Source: an uncultured Clostridia bacterium (lineage in GTDB: Bacteria; Bacillota; Clostridia; Oscillospirales; Acutalibacteraceae). Taken from it: a stretch of 64,000 bases of DNA. This document shows, one piece after another, positions 44,682 to 54,620 of the stretch. The stretch's first letter is position 1. Every line of letters starts with the position of its first letter. The stretch lies in contig CANQPS010000002.1 in the NCBI GenBank assembly GCA_947625785.1, positions 124,001-188,000 of the forward strand. The letters are read 5' to 3'. The translations under genes were made by a program, and so were the position numbers. The notes under the pieces are model-generated. The model saw only the letters and a program-made list of their open reading frames with translations, searched no databases and was not told the origin of the DNA.

Positions 44682-45782
44682 ATGGAGTTGATTATTATTA
44701 ATATTTTGCAGGGTATAGCATTGGGCATAATAGCTGTTTTATTATTTGAACTTATAATATTTATACACGAATTCGGACACTTTATTTGTGCTAAAAAATC
44801 CGGAGTACAAGTAAATGAATTTGCCCTCGGTATGGGTCCTAAAATTATAAAATTAAAAAAGGGTGAAACAACGTATTCTCTAAGATTGTTGCCAATAGGC
44901 GGTTTTTGTGCTATGGAGGGTGAAGACGAGGAAAGCGATAATCCTCGTGCTTTTAATAAAGCAAAAGTTTGGAAAAAAATAATTATTGTTGCAGCCGGTG
45001 CTATAATGAATATTATCCTTGGTTTTATTATGATGTTAATAATTCAAGTTCAAGAGCCTTATTATGCCTCAACAACAATAGCACAATTTGCTGAAAATTC
45101 ATATACCGAAAAGGGCGGATTACAGCTTGGTGATAAAATAGTTTCTCTTGATGGATACAAAATCAGTACCGTTAATGATTTATCTTTTGCTATGGCTATG
45201 GTTAAAGAACCTTTTACACCGGAAATTATTGTAATAAGAAACGGAGAAAAACTTAATCTTGGCAAAATCCAAATGAATTATAAAGAAAATAATGATGGTA
45301 CAAAAATACTTGTATATGACTTTTATGTTAATGCCGTTGAAAAAAATGTCGGAACGGTTATTACTGAAACCGCAAAATCAACGGTATCTACTATAAGAAT
45401 GGTATGGTATTCACTTGTTGGTCTTGTAACAGGTAGGTTTGGATTTAATGAAATATCCGGCCCGATAGGAATGACTTCGGCAATTTCTCAGGTTGCGTCA
45501 GAAGGGTTAAAATCGAGTTTTCTTGACGGCTTTAATAACATACTAATGATAATGATGATAATAACGGTAAATCTTGGTATATTTAATCTATTGCCAATAC
45601 CTGCACTTGACGGCGGCAGACTTGTATTCCTTATAATAGAAGCTATAAGAAGAAAACCTATTAATCCTAAATATGAGGGTTGGGTTCACGCCGGCGGTAT
45701 GGCTTTATTAATGTTATTTATGTTAGTGGTTGCATTCAGTGATATTTTAAGATTATTCACTGGTTCTGGATTAGGAGGATAA
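44682..45782 (+). CDS. rseP: Site-2 membrane metalloprotease RseP/RasP
   Basis: 366 residues. Zinc motif FIHEFGHF in the first membrane helix, a PDZ domain at about 120-205 (GGLQLGDKIVSLDGYKI), and the second metal site NLLPIPALDGGRLVF. Cleaves membrane proteins such as anti-sigma factors and signal-peptide remnants. The start is uncertain: ATG 44682 overlaps GGAG and has no ribosome binding site of its own. Confidence 0.94.
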   Translation: MELIIINILQGIALGIIAVLLFELIIFIHEFGHFICAKKSGVQVNEFALGMGPKIIKLKKGETTYSLRLLPIGGFCAMEGEDEESDNPRAFNKAKVWKKIIIVAAGAIMNIILGFIMMLIIQVQEPYYASTTIAQFAENSYTEKGGLQLGDKIVSLDGYKISTVNDLSFAMAMVKEPFTPEIIVIRNGEKLNLGKIQMNYKENNDGTKILVYDFYVNAVEKNVGTVITETAKSTVSTIRMVWYSLVGLVTGRFGFNEISGPIGMTSAISQVASEGLKSSFLDGFNNILMIMMIITVNLGIFNLLPIPALDGGRLVFLIIEAIRRKPINPKYEGWVHAGGMALLMLFMLVVAFSDILRLFTGSGLGG

Positions 45783-45788
45783 TTATAT

Positions 45789-46838
45789 ATGGGCAGTAAA
45801 AGTAAATTTGTTATGGCCGGAAATGTCAAAATAGGCGGTGGTGCAGATATTTCTATTCAATCTATGTTAAATATTCCTTCCACGGACATTGAAAACAGTG
45901 TTAAACAAGCCGTAGAATTGGAAAAGGCTGGCTGCGATATTATTCGTATAGCAATTCCGAATATGGACGCTGTAAAACTGATATATGCTATCAAGGAAAA
46001 AGTTAATATTCCAATAGTAGCAGATATACATTTTGATTATCGTCTTGCGATAGAGTCTGTATATGCCGGTATTGATAAAATAAGAATAAACCCGGGAAAT
46101 ATCGGCAGTGACGACAGAGTAAAACAAGTCGCTGATGCCTGTAAAAGTAAGAATATTCCCATAAGAATAGGCGTAAATTCAGGCTCTTTGGAAAAAGAAA
46201 TTCTTGCAAAATATGGCAGCCCCACACCCGAAGCATTATGTGAAAGTGCCTTATATCACGCATCATTACTTGAAAAATTTGATTTTGACGACATAGTATT
46301 GTCAATGAAATCATCAACCGTAAATAGTATGATAAAAGCATACAGACTTGCCAATCAAAAATGTAATTATCCTTTACACTTGGGTGTAACTGAAGCCGGT
46401 ACTGAAAGAATGGGACTTATAAAATCCTCCATAGGTATAGGAACATTACTATCTGATGGTATTGGCGATACAATAAGAGTGTCACTAACGGCAGACCCTA
46501 TAAAAGAAGTTTATGCCGGTAGGGATATTTTAAAAGCATTAGGATTATATAGTAAGAACAGTGTAGAATTTGTATCTTGTCCTACTTGCGGAAGAACGAG
46601 AATTGATTTGATTTCGCTTGCAAACACCGTTGAGAAAAAACTTGCCGATTGCAATAAAAATATTAAAGTAGCTATAATGGGTTGTGTAGTAAACGGGCCC
46701 GGTGAGGCAAAGGAGGCGGATATTGGTATAGCAGGCGGTGTTGGTCAATGTTTGATTTTTAAAAAGGGTGAAATCCTGCGTAAAGTTCCGGAAGAAGAAG
46801 CCGTTGAAGAACTTATGAAAGAAATTGATAAACTTTAA
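45789..46838 (+). CDS. ispG: (E)-4-hydroxy-3-methylbut-2-enyl-diphosphate synthase
   Basis: 349 residues, the compact bacterial form. Late MEP-pathway iron-sulfur enzyme. Visible are SIQSMLNIPSTD, RINPGNIG, and the [4Fe-4S] ligands in SCPTCGRT and GCVVNGPGEAKEADIG. Begins six bases after rseP with GGAGG, so it is translationally close to it. Confidence 0.97.
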   Translation: MGSKSKFVMAGNVKIGGGADISIQSMLNIPSTDIENSVKQAVELEKAGCDIIRIAIPNMDAVKLIYAIKEKVNIPIVADIHFDYRLAIESVYAGIDKIRINPGNIGSDDRVKQVADACKSKNIPIRIGVNSGSLEKEILAKYGSPTPEALCESALYHASLLEKFDFDDIVLSMKSSTVNSMIKAYRLANQKCNYPLHLGVTEAGTERMGLIKSSIGIGTLLSDGIGDTIRVSLTADPIKEVYAGRDILKALGLYSKNSVEFVSCPTCGRTRIDLISLANTVEKKLADCNKNIKVAIMGCVVNGPGEAKEADIGIAGGVGQCLIFKKGEILRKVPEEEAVEELMKEIDKL

Positions 46839-46861
46839 TATTAGATTTGTCTTGTTGCCCA

Positions 46862-47053
46862 GAGGTAGTGGTGGGGCATCGCCCCACACCCCATAAGGGC
46901 TCCGCCCTTAAACCCGCAAGCCTTTTGAAAAAGGCTTGACCGAAAACTTTTGTTTTAGAAAAGTTAAAAGTTTTTGAGAGTTTTAAGAGAACTTTTTTCA
47001 AAAAGTTCTCTTAACGGGTCGAGGGCAGAGCCTTCGTGGAGTGAAGCTCCACC
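46862..47053. repeat. Dispersed multi-hairpin repeat, copy B
   Basis: The core 46899-47039 is nearly identical to 4968-5107 (copy A), same strand. It shows a GC-rich GTGGGGCATCGCCCCAC hairpin on the left, AAGCCTTTT/AAAAGGCTT, and AAGAGAACTTTTT/AAAAAGTTCTCTT. The last differs from copy A by an A-T to G-C change on both sides of the stem. It forms most of the ispG-polC spacer. Confidence 0.8.
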
Positions 47054-47079
47054 AATATTTGTGAAAAGGAAGATTAGGA

Positions 47080-50000
47080 TTGAGTAGTTTTAAGGATATT
47101 TTTGGTGAGTTTATAACCGAAAAACAACCGGATAAGGATATTTTAAACGCTGAGGTCGTAAAGGCTAAGTTGGACGAAATTAACAGAACATTAGAATTAT
47201 ATATGGTTTTTCCAAAATTAGTGGAACGACCTAAATTTTTCTATGCAGAAAAACTCCTTAAATCCTCCGATTTTTTTCTTTCTAAGGTCCTGATAAAACC
47301 TAAATTTCCAAAGGAAATTTTTAAGGCTGATTACTTTCAGGATTTAGTAATGCAGCTAAAAAGAGATAATGCAACATTAAATGGATTTTTTGATAATGCA
47401 AACGCCGTTTTAGATAATAATGATTTAATAATAAATTTAAAGCACGGTGGACTTGATTTCCTTAAAAATAAAAATATTGATAAAGAAATATATAATATAA
47501 TAAAACAAGAATTTGATATTGCTCTTAATATAAAATTTGATGGTGTACTACATACCGATAGCGAAAGTGCAGTCTATATAAATAATTATGATATTGAAAA
47601 AGAAAAATTAAATCGTGATAAAGTTATAAAAGAAATATCAGATTATCAGGATATGATGAAAACTGATGTACGAAAAGATGAACTACACAGTAAAAAATCT
47701 GAAAATATAACAAAATCAATTGTTAATAATTCCGTTACCTCTATTGAAGTAAGAGAGGGGGATTATTATTATCCTAATATTGTTATGTCAACGGCTAAAC
47801 CAATATACAGTTCGCAAATAAGAGGAAATGTTTCTAAAATTAAAGATATAACACAAGAAAGTGGAGTCGTTAATATATGGGGCGAAATTTTCTCCATAGA
47901 TGAGCGTGTAATAAAAGACGGTAAACGAAAAATTATAAATTTATTAATTACAGATTATACAAGTTCAGTTAATGTTAAGGTTTTTGATTTATGCGAAAAA
48001 ACAGAAAATATCTCTAATTTGAAAAAAGGTACTTGTGTGCTTGTAAAAGGTGAACTTGAATTTGATACATATGCTAAAGATATGATTTTTAAAGCAAAGA
48101 ATATAAGTACAGTAGAAAAAGTTAAGGTTGTTGACAATGCAGAAATTAAACGAGTAGAATTGCATTTGCATACAAATATGTCAACAATGGACGGTGTGAC
48201 AAGTGCGGGAGATTTAGTAAAAAGAGCTGCTAAATGGGGACATAAAGCAATAGCCATTACAGACCACGGAGTAGCACAGGCTTTTCCTGACGCTATGAAT
48301 GCCTGCGAAGAAGTAAATAAAGAAAATGAAGATTTCAAAGTTATCTATGGTATGGAAGCATACTATTTAAGTCAGCCGTCAGGTGTAGAAGGAAATTTTG
48401 AAATGTCGCTTGATGGTGAATTTATTTGTTTTGATATAGAAACAACAGGTTTGAATGCTAATAATGAAAGGATAACCGAAATAGGTGCTGTCAGAATTAT
48501 AAATGGTGAAATAAAAGATAAGTTTGGAATATTCGTTAATCCTCAAAAACATATTCCGGAAAATATAACTAAATTAACGGGTATAAGTGATGATATGGTC
48601 GCAGATGCACCTCTTGAAAATGAAGCATTAAGAAAATTTATGGATTTTTGTGGAAATAATGCCGTTTTAGTTGCACATAATGCGTCCTTTGATATATCAT
48701 TTATGCGTAAATGTGCAGAGCGTTGCGGTATAGATTTTCCATATACTTATATTGATACTCTGGCAATATCAAGAGCAATTTTTACCTCTATTAAAAAACA
48801 TACACTTGATAGTATCGCAAAGTTTTTAAAATTAGGTGATTTTAATCACCACAGGGCAGTAGACGATGCTATGATGTTAGCCTTAATATATCAAAAAATA
48901 TTGGATAGATTAAAAAATGATAATAATATAGAAAATATTAAGGATATAAATGCAGTTGTTGAGAATAATTATAAGTCATTAAAGCCATATCACCAAATTA
49001 TATTGGTTAAAAATCTTACGGGTCTTAAAAATCTTTATAAGTTAATTTCAAAATCTCATATTGAATATTATAAAAAAAATCCCCGTATCCCTCACTCAGT
49101 ATTGGAGGAGCATAGGGAAGGTTTGATTATAGGAAGTGCCTGTGAGGCCGGTGAATTATATCAGGCGATTTTAAACGGCAGAGATTGGGACGATTTAATG
49201 AAAATTGCGTCATTTTATGACTACTTGGAGATACAGCCGGACGGAAATAATATGTTTATGATTAGAGAAGGAAAAGTAGAAAATGTCGAACAATTACACG
49301 AATTTAACCGTACTATCATAAAACTTGCCGATGAATTGAAAATCCCTGTTGTAGCAACTTGTGATGTACATTTTATAGATCCACAGGATAGTGAATATAG
49401 AAAAATTCTTATGACCTCAAAAGGATTTCCGGACGCTAATAATCAAGCTCCGCTTTATTTCAGAACAACCGCCGAAATGCTGAAAGAATTTGAGTATCTT
49501 GGCAAAGAAAAAGCGTATGAAGTTGTTGTTACAAATACAAATAAAATTGCTGATATGATAGAGAAAATTCGTCCTATTCCAAAGGGAAACTTTCCGCCTC
49601 ACATTGAGGGCGCTCCCGAAAAATTATCAAACATCACTTGGTCAAAGGCAAGGGAAATTTATGGTGACCCTTTACCTAAGATTGTTAAGGACAGAATTGA
49701 AAAAGAACTTAATTCTATTATTAATAATGGGTTTTCTATATTGTATATGACTGCTCAACTGCTTGTTGCAGATTCTGTTGAACACGGATATTTAGTAGGT
49801 TCAAGAGGCTCTGTCGGTTCATCTTTTGTGGCTACAATGGCCGGAATTTCAGAGGTAAATCCATTAGTTCCACATTATATATGTCCTAATCCGAAATGCA
49901 GACACAGTGAATTTTTTACAGATGGCAGTATCGGTTCGGGATTTGATTTGCCCGAAAAAAGATGCCCAAAATGTAATACTATTTATAAGCAAGACGGTCA

Positions 50001-51477
50001 CGATATACCGTTTGAAACATTCTTGGGATTTAATGGTGATAAAACACCGGATATTGACCTGAATTTTTCGGGCGAATATCAAAGCAGATCACACAGATAT
50101 ACAGAAACTTTATTCGGTAAAGAAAATGTATTCAAAGCTGGTACAATAGGAACAGTTGCTGACAAAATGGCGATAGGCTATGTTAAAAAATATGAGGAAA
50201 CAAATGGAATTACTCTTCCAAGAGCAGAGGAGTTAAGATTGGCAAACGGCTGTATAGGTGTTAAGAGGACTACGGGACAACACCCGGGAGGTATGGTTGT
50301 AGTGCCAAGAACAAATGAAATATATGATTTTTGTCCTATACAAAAACCGGCTAATGATATGAATTCAGATAATATTACAACACATTTTGATTTCCATTCA
50401 ATTCACGATACGATTTGTAAACTTGATGAGTTAGGACACGATTCTCCGACAGTGTATCGTTATCTCGAAGAATATACGGGAATTAGTGTTATGGATGTTC
50501 CAATGAATGATAAAGATGTTATATCATTGTTTACATCTACTAAGGCATTGGGTGTAACCCCCGAAGATATTGGTTCACAAACAGGTACATTTTCATTACC
50601 GGAAGTTGGAACGGATTTTGTTAGACAAATGCTTATTGATACACAACCAAAAACATTCTCTGATTTATTGCAGGTTTCGGGACTTTCACACGGTACTGAT
50701 GTATGGATTGGTAATGCTGCCGATTTAATTAAAGACAAAGTTTGTACAATTTCGGAGGTTATCGGAACAAGAGATAGTATTATGACCTACCTTATATACA
50801 AGGGACTTGAACCGGGTATGGCATTTAAAATTATGGAGATTGTAAGAAAAGGCAAAGCTACAAAACTTTTGACACAAGAACATATCAATGCTATGAAAGA
50901 ACATAATGTTCCACAATGGTATATAGATTCTTGTATGAAGATTAAATATATGTTTCCTAAGGCACACGCAGCCGCATATATGATTTCTACTTTGAGATAT
51001 GGCTGGTATAAGGTACATAGACCTATTGAATATTATGCCGCATATCTGACCGTACGAAGTGAAGATTTAGATGTTGTTGTATCATTAAAAGGAAAAAGTG
51101 CTGTTGTCGCAAAAATTAATGAGTTTAAAATGAAGGGCAATACGATAACCGCAAAGGAAAAATCCTCCCTTGCTATGCTGCAAATTATAAATGAAATGCT
51201 CGCAAGAAATATTAGTTTTTTACCTATTGATATTTATAAATCACATTCATATAAATTTCTTGTGGAGAATGGAAAAATTCGTTTGCCATTTTCATCATTG
51301 GCCGGTGTCGGCGAGGCGGCTGCAAAAAGTTTATACGAAGCAAGTCTTAAAGGCGAATATATGTCAATCGAGGATTTGCAGATAAGAAGCGGTGTTTCAA
51401 GTGCCGTTATCGAAACCTTAAGAGAAATGGGTTCTCTTAAAGATTTGCCGGAAAGCAGCCAAATGACATTGTTTTGA
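47080..51477 (+). CDS. polC: DNA polymerase III alpha subunit, PolC type
   Basis: 1465 residues, full length. The replicative polymerase of Firmicutes. N-terminal domains and an OB fold (to about 330) precede the PHP domain starting VELHLHTNMSTMDGVTS at about 355. The DEDDh proofreading exonuclease is inserted at about 446-615 (FICFDIETTGL). A zinc cluster (CPNPKC..CPKC) lies near 934-965, and the palm aspartates PDIDLNFSGEYQ near 988. TTG 47080 is preceded by AAGGAAG at seven bases. Downstream of ispG, across repeat copy B; proS, often here in Bacillus, is absent. Confidence 0.97.
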   Translation: MSSFKDIFGEFITEKQPDKDILNAEVVKAKLDEINRTLELYMVFPKLVERPKFFYAEKLLKSSDFFLSKVLIKPKFPKEIFKADYFQDLVMQLKRDNATLNGFFDNANAVLDNNDLIINLKHGGLDFLKNKNIDKEIYNIIKQEFDIALNIKFDGVLHTDSESAVYINNYDIEKEKLNRDKVIKEISDYQDMMKTDVRKDELHSKKSENITKSIVNNSVTSIEVREGDYYYPNIVMSTAKPIYSSQIRGNVSKIKDITQESGVVNIWGEIFSIDERVIKDGKRKIINLLITDYTSSVNVKVFDLCEKTENISNLKKGTCVLVKGELEFDTYAKDMIFKAKNISTVEKVKVVDNAEIKRVELHLHTNMSTMDGVTSAGDLVKRAAKWGHKAIAITDHGVAQAFPDAMNACEEVNKENEDFKVIYGMEAYYLSQPSGVEGNFEMSLDGEFICFDIETTGLNANNERITEIGAVRIINGEIKDKFGIFVNPQKHIPENITKLTGISDDMVADAPLENEALRKFMDFCGNNAVLVAHNASFDISFMRKCAERCGIDFPYTYIDTLAISRAIFTSIKKHTLDSIAKFLKLGDFNHHRAVDDAMMLALIYQKILDRLKNDNNIENIKDINAVVENNYKSLKPYHQIILVKNLTGLKNLYKLISKSHIEYYKKNPRIPHSVLEEHREGLIIGSACEAGELYQAILNGRDWDDLMKIASFYDYLEIQPDGNNMFMIREGKVENVEQLHEFNRTIIKLADELKIPVVATCDVHFIDPQDSEYRKILMTSKGFPDANNQAPLYFRTTAEMLKEFEYLGKEKAYEVVVTNTNKIADMIEKIRPIPKGNFPPHIEGAPEKLSNITWSKAREIYGDPLPKIVKDRIEKELNSIINNGFSILYMTAQLLVADSVEHGYLVGSRGSVGSSFVATMAGISEVNPLVPHYICPNPKCRHSEFFTDGSIGSGFDLPEKRCPKCNTIYKQDGHDIPFETFLGFNGDKTPDIDLNFSGEYQSRSHRYTETLFGKENVFKAGTIGTVADKMAIGYVKKYEETNGITLPRAEELRLANGCIGVKRTTGQHPGGMVVVPRTNEIYDFCPIQKPANDMNSDNITTHFDFHSIHDTICKLDELGHDSPTVYRYLEEYTGISVMDVPMNDKDVISLFTSTKALGVTPEDIGSQTGTFSLPEVGTDFVRQMLIDTQPKTFSDLLQVSGLSHGTDVWIGNAADLIKDKVCTISEVIGTRDSIMTYLIYKGLEPGMAFKIMEIVRKGKATKLLTQEHINAMKEHNVPQWYIDSCMKIKYMFPKAHAAAYMISTLRYGWYKVHRPIEYYAAYLTVRSEDLDVVVSLKGKSAVVAKINEFKMKGNTITAKEKSSLAMLQIINEMLARNISFLPIDIYKSHSYKFLVENGKIRLPFSSLAGVGEAAAKSLYEASLKGEYMSIEDLQIRSGVSSAVIETLREMGSLKDLPESSQMTLF

Positions 51478-51561
51478 TTTATATTAGGTTATCAACATTT
51501 TTTTACATCGGTGTTGAAAACTATAACATAAAAGAAATTTATATATTATTTTATAAATTTA

Positions 51562-51590
51562 TTGATTAGTGTGTCTATATTTAGTATAAT
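51562..51590 (+). promoter_or_regulatory. Promoter of the AI-2E family gene
   Basis: TTGATT (51562-51567), 17 bases, TATAAT (51585-51590). Confidence 0.7.
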
Positions 51591-51633
51591 ATATTAGAGA
51601 TTTTTTGAGTTAAGTAGGAAGTGACTTCTTAAA

Positions 51634-52905
51634 ATGAACAGAGGTTTAAAAAATGGTCTGATTTATATAACCTATGCGGTATTTTTGCTTTTAGTAATAA
51701 GCAATCTGGGTTATATATGGGGATTTCTGGATAAGGTAATAAGTGTTACTATGCCTGTAATTTATGGATTTATAATAGCATATGTTGTGAATTTTCCATT
51801 TAAATTTCTTATGGCGAAAATTATGCCCGATTTTGGTAAGGAAGGCTCAAGAATGTCTAAACTTAGAATGCCACTATCATTGATATTTTCGTACTTAGTG
51901 GTTGGCGGGTTAATAGTATTTTTGATAAGCAGCTTAGCACCTCAAATCGTGGATAGTGTAAATACCTTTATCAATAATTTTCAATCTTATGTAGACTCAT
52001 TAATGGGGTGGGTCAGTGACATTATGATAAAATTGAAGTTAGACCCTATTACGCAAGATGAAGTAACCGAAAAAGTACAGGAATTTTTCCAAAAATTCTC
52101 AACCGAAGATATAGCAAATCTTGTTTCCAAAATATCTCCGCATATTGTAGGAATAACAAAATCAATAGGTGGTCAGATATATAACTGGGTATTGGGTATA
52201 TTTGTTTCAGTATATTTTATTATAAGCAAAGAAGAACTCATAAGACATTTAAAGAAAATAATAGACGCTGTATTTTCAAGCAAAAACGCATACAGACTTA
52301 AAAAAGTTGGTACTATAACAAATACTATATTCGGAAAATATATGGTCGGTAAAGCATTGGATTCTATAATTGTAGGTATTTTGTGCTTTTTAGGTATGAA
52401 AATTTTAGGAATGGATTATTATGTACTTATAGGAGTTATAGTGGGTGTAACTAATTTTATACCATTCTTTGGACCTTTTATAGGAGCAATTCCGAGTGCA
52501 TTTATATTACTGATGGTTGACCCTATTCAAGCTATATGGTTTGTTGTATTTATATTTATTTTGCAGCAGATGGATGCAAATATTTTACAACCATTAATTC
52601 TTGGTGATTCTATGGGTGTATCAGGTTTCTGGGTTGTAGTAAGCTGTATTGTGGGCGGCGGAATGTTTGGCATTGTTGGAATGATAGTGAGTTTGCCAAT
52701 ATTCGCTATAATATATTTGCTGACGGGCAGGGTAGTAAACAGACAACTCGAAAGTAAAGGTTTGCCGACAGACGGCTCAAATAATGCAAAACCAATTGAA
52801 ATTGAATTTAATCATAAAACTAAAAAGAGAAATGGCATTATAAAATCAGCTTTCGGAAAATTTAAGTTGATGGGTAAATCTATACATAAAAAACTTAAAA
52901 AATAA
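51634..52905 (+). CDS. AI-2E family transporter
   Basis: 423 residues with about eight membrane segments. The PF01594 pattern includes NFPFKFLMAK near the start, a long amphipathic periplasmic-side stretch (about 105-165), VSVYFIISKEELIRHLKK, and the conserved C-terminal core FIPFFGPFIGAIPSAFI. Members are exporters or antiporters (Na+/H+ or small signals); substrate not predictable. The basic Lys-rich tail is long. Monocistronic. Confidence 0.9.
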   Translation: MNRGLKNGLIYITYAVFLLLVISNLGYIWGFLDKVISVTMPVIYGFIIAYVVNFPFKFLMAKIMPDFGKEGSRMSKLRMPLSLIFSYLVVGGLIVFLISSLAPQIVDSVNTFINNFQSYVDSLMGWVSDIMIKLKLDPITQDEVTEKVQEFFQKFSTEDIANLVSKISPHIVGITKSIGGQIYNWVLGIFVSVYFIISKEELIRHLKKIIDAVFSSKNAYRLKKVGTITNTIFGKYMVGKALDSIIVGILCFLGMKILGMDYYVLIGVIVGVTNFIPFFGPFIGAIPSAFILLMVDPIQAIWFVVFIFILQQMDANILQPLILGDSMGVSGFWVVVSCIVGGGMFGIVGMIVSLPIFAIIYLLTGRVVNRQLESKGLPTDGSNNAKPIEIEFNHKTKKRNGIIKSAFGKFKLMGKSIHKKLKK

Positions 52906-52921
52906 GTATATAAGTATATGG

Positions 52922-52961
52922 AGAAATCCCTCACACATAATTATGTGTGAGGGATTTCTTA
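52922..52961. terminator. Bidirectional terminator, overlapping the cobO stop codon
   Basis: AGAAATCCCTCACACATAA is followed immediately by its exact reverse complement (38 bases in all). The TAA of the minus-strand gene (52961-52959) overlaps the right arm. Confidence 0.85.
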
Positions 52962-53474
52962 ATATTCCACGCCCAATCGGGCAGTAATACCGCTGTCGAA
53001 AGGGTGTTTAACTTTTTGGATATTTGAGATATAATCAGCTAAATTTACCAAATCATTAGGTAAAGCATATCCGGTTAATATAATTTCTTTTTTATTTTTA
53101 TATTCTGAGATATAGCTTTTTACGATATCTATATCAATAAGATTATTGTCAATGACACAATTTAGTTCATCGAATACTATCATATCATAATTTTGAGATA
53201 TAACAATATTGAAACTATCCGTAAATATATGATTATATTGTTGGTAAATATCTGTCTTTTCTCTATTTGTCATATCAAAAACAAATTTTACATTTTCAGG
53301 ACAGGGATATAAAAATATATTATCAATAATATCTAAAATTTTTCTTTCGTTGCTTTTATTATTTTTAAGGAATTGTACAAACATAACCTTTTTGTTGGTA
53401 CCGGCATATCGTATTGATAAACCTATGGCAGAACTTGTTTTTCCTTTGCCATCTCCGTAATAAATGTGCAGCAT
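52959..53474 (-). CDS. cobO: Cob(I)yrinic acid a,c-diamide adenosyltransferase (CobO/BtuR type)
   Basis: 171 residues. P-loop at the start, YYGDGKGKTSSAIGLSIRYAG, the hallmark of CobA/CobO/BtuR enzymes that attach the adenosyl group to corrinoids. VFDELNCVIDNNL (Walker B region) and LTGYALP follow. No other cobalamin genes are near, which suggests salvage rather than synthesis. Six bases downstream of the PAP2 gene, with AGGAG inside that gene's end. Confidence 0.9.
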   Translation of the reverse strand: MLHIYYGDGKGKTSSAIGLSIRYAGTNKKVMFVQFLKNNKSNERKILDIIDNIFLYPCPENVKFVFDMTNREKTDIYQQYNHIFTDSFNIVISQNYDMIVFDELNCVIDNNLIDIDIVKSYISEYKNKKEIILTGYALPNDLVNLADYISNIQKVKHPFDSGITARLGVEY

Positions 53475-53480
53475 ATAATT

Positions 53481-54017
53481 TTAATCTCCTGTTTTTTGAA
53501 CCAATTTATTTTTAATAGATTTATTATACAAAAAAGATACTAATAAGGCGTTTAATATCCCGAATACGATTCCGCCTATTATATCTGTTGGAAAATGCAC
53601 ATATAAATACATTCTTGAAAATGCAATTAATATTGCTAAAATCAGTGCTGTCACACCAAATTTTTTATTATGCAAAAATATAATTGTAGATGCGGCAAAA
53701 CTTGATGATGTATGTCCGGAAGGAAAAGAATAGGATTTTGGAATACTTACAATCATATCGATAGGATTAACAACACAAGGTCTTTCTCTTTGAATGATAT
53801 TTTTTATAATTATATCACATTCTATATAATTTATTAAAAGTGCGATAATGACAAGTATAGCACAAGCTCTGTATTTTCTTTTTATAAATAAGGCAAAAGA
53901 AAAAATAATCCATACTATTCCGTATTCACCAATATTGCTTAAAAATATCATAATATTATCAAGTATAGTTTTATGAATATTCTGCAATGCATTAAGAATT
54001 ATAAATTCCCATTCCAT
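53481..54017 (-). CDS. PAP2-family membrane phosphatase
   Basis: 178 residues from ATG 54017 (MEWEFIILN), behind TAGGAGA; the longer frame to 54035 covers that site. About five membrane helices. The three phosphatase motifs are KNIIQRERP, FPSGHTSS and SRMYLYVHFPTD. Could be an undecaprenyl-pyrophosphate phosphatase (BcrC-like) or a lipid phosphatase. Its size fits BcrC-type proteins. Confidence 0.88.
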   Translation of the reverse strand: MEWEFIILNALQNIHKTILDNIMIFLSNIGEYGIVWIIFSFALFIKRKYRACAILVIIALLINYIECDIIIKNIIQRERPCVVNPIDMIVSIPKSYSFPSGHTSSSFAASTIIFLHNKKFGVTALILAILIAFSRMYLYVHFPTDIIGGIVFGILNALLVSFLYNKSIKNKLVQKTGD

Positions 54018-54099
54018 ATAAAATTCTCCTATCAAAAGTAACCTCGACTGATATTATAGCATATAATAAATTGATAAGCAAGTCAGGGTGGTGATATTA

Positions 54100-54546
54100 A
54101 TGGCTATGAGTGACAGAGAGCTTTTCGCACGATTATTGCAGTGTGAGGCAGGCGGTGAGGGAGAGGTCGGAATGAGAGCTGTTGCAACTGTTGTTATGAA
54201 TAGAACAACTGTACCATACGGAGAATTTTTCCGAGTCAGTAACGGTGGCAACATAAGAAATATAATATATCAGATGGGACAGTTTACTTGTATGAAAGAT
54301 GTTGTTGCCGGACAATATAATCCTCAAAATATATGGAATATGGTACCTGAGGCTATAAATTATGAAATAGCCGATTGGGCATTGGAGGGAAATAGATTAG
54401 CGGCTATTGGAAATAGTTTATTCTTCTTTAATCCTTACAGCGATAATTGTCCGCAATATTTTCCGCCGGGAGGTATAGGTATTTTTGTGAACAGAATTGG
54501 AGAGCATTGTTTTTATATTCCGACAGAGCGATATGCTGATACTTAA
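54100..54546 (+). CDS. cwlJ: Spore cortex-lytic hydrolase, CwlJ/SleB catalytic domain
   Basis: 148 residues from ATG 54100, behind GGTGGTGA. A bare Hydrolase_2 domain: LLQCEAGGEGEVGMRAVATV with the catalytic Glu, VVMNRT, and FFNPYSDNCP near the end. It has no signal peptide or binding domain, as in CwlJ (SleB has both). CwlJ degrades cortex peptidoglycan in germinating spores. The following gene is GerQ-like, its known partner. Confidence 0.88.
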   Translation: MAMSDRELFARLLQCEAGGEGEVGMRAVATVVMNRTTVPYGEFFRVSNGGNIRNIIYQMGQFTCMKDVVAGQYNPQNIWNMVPEAINYEIADWALEGNRLAAIGNSLFFFNPYSDNCPQYFPPGGIGIFVNRIGEHCFYIPTERYADT

Positions 54547-54620
54547 TTATTAATTAATAAACTTTTTAACACCAATATATTTATGCTTTATCAGAATTTT
54601 TGATTTAGGGGGATTTTATT

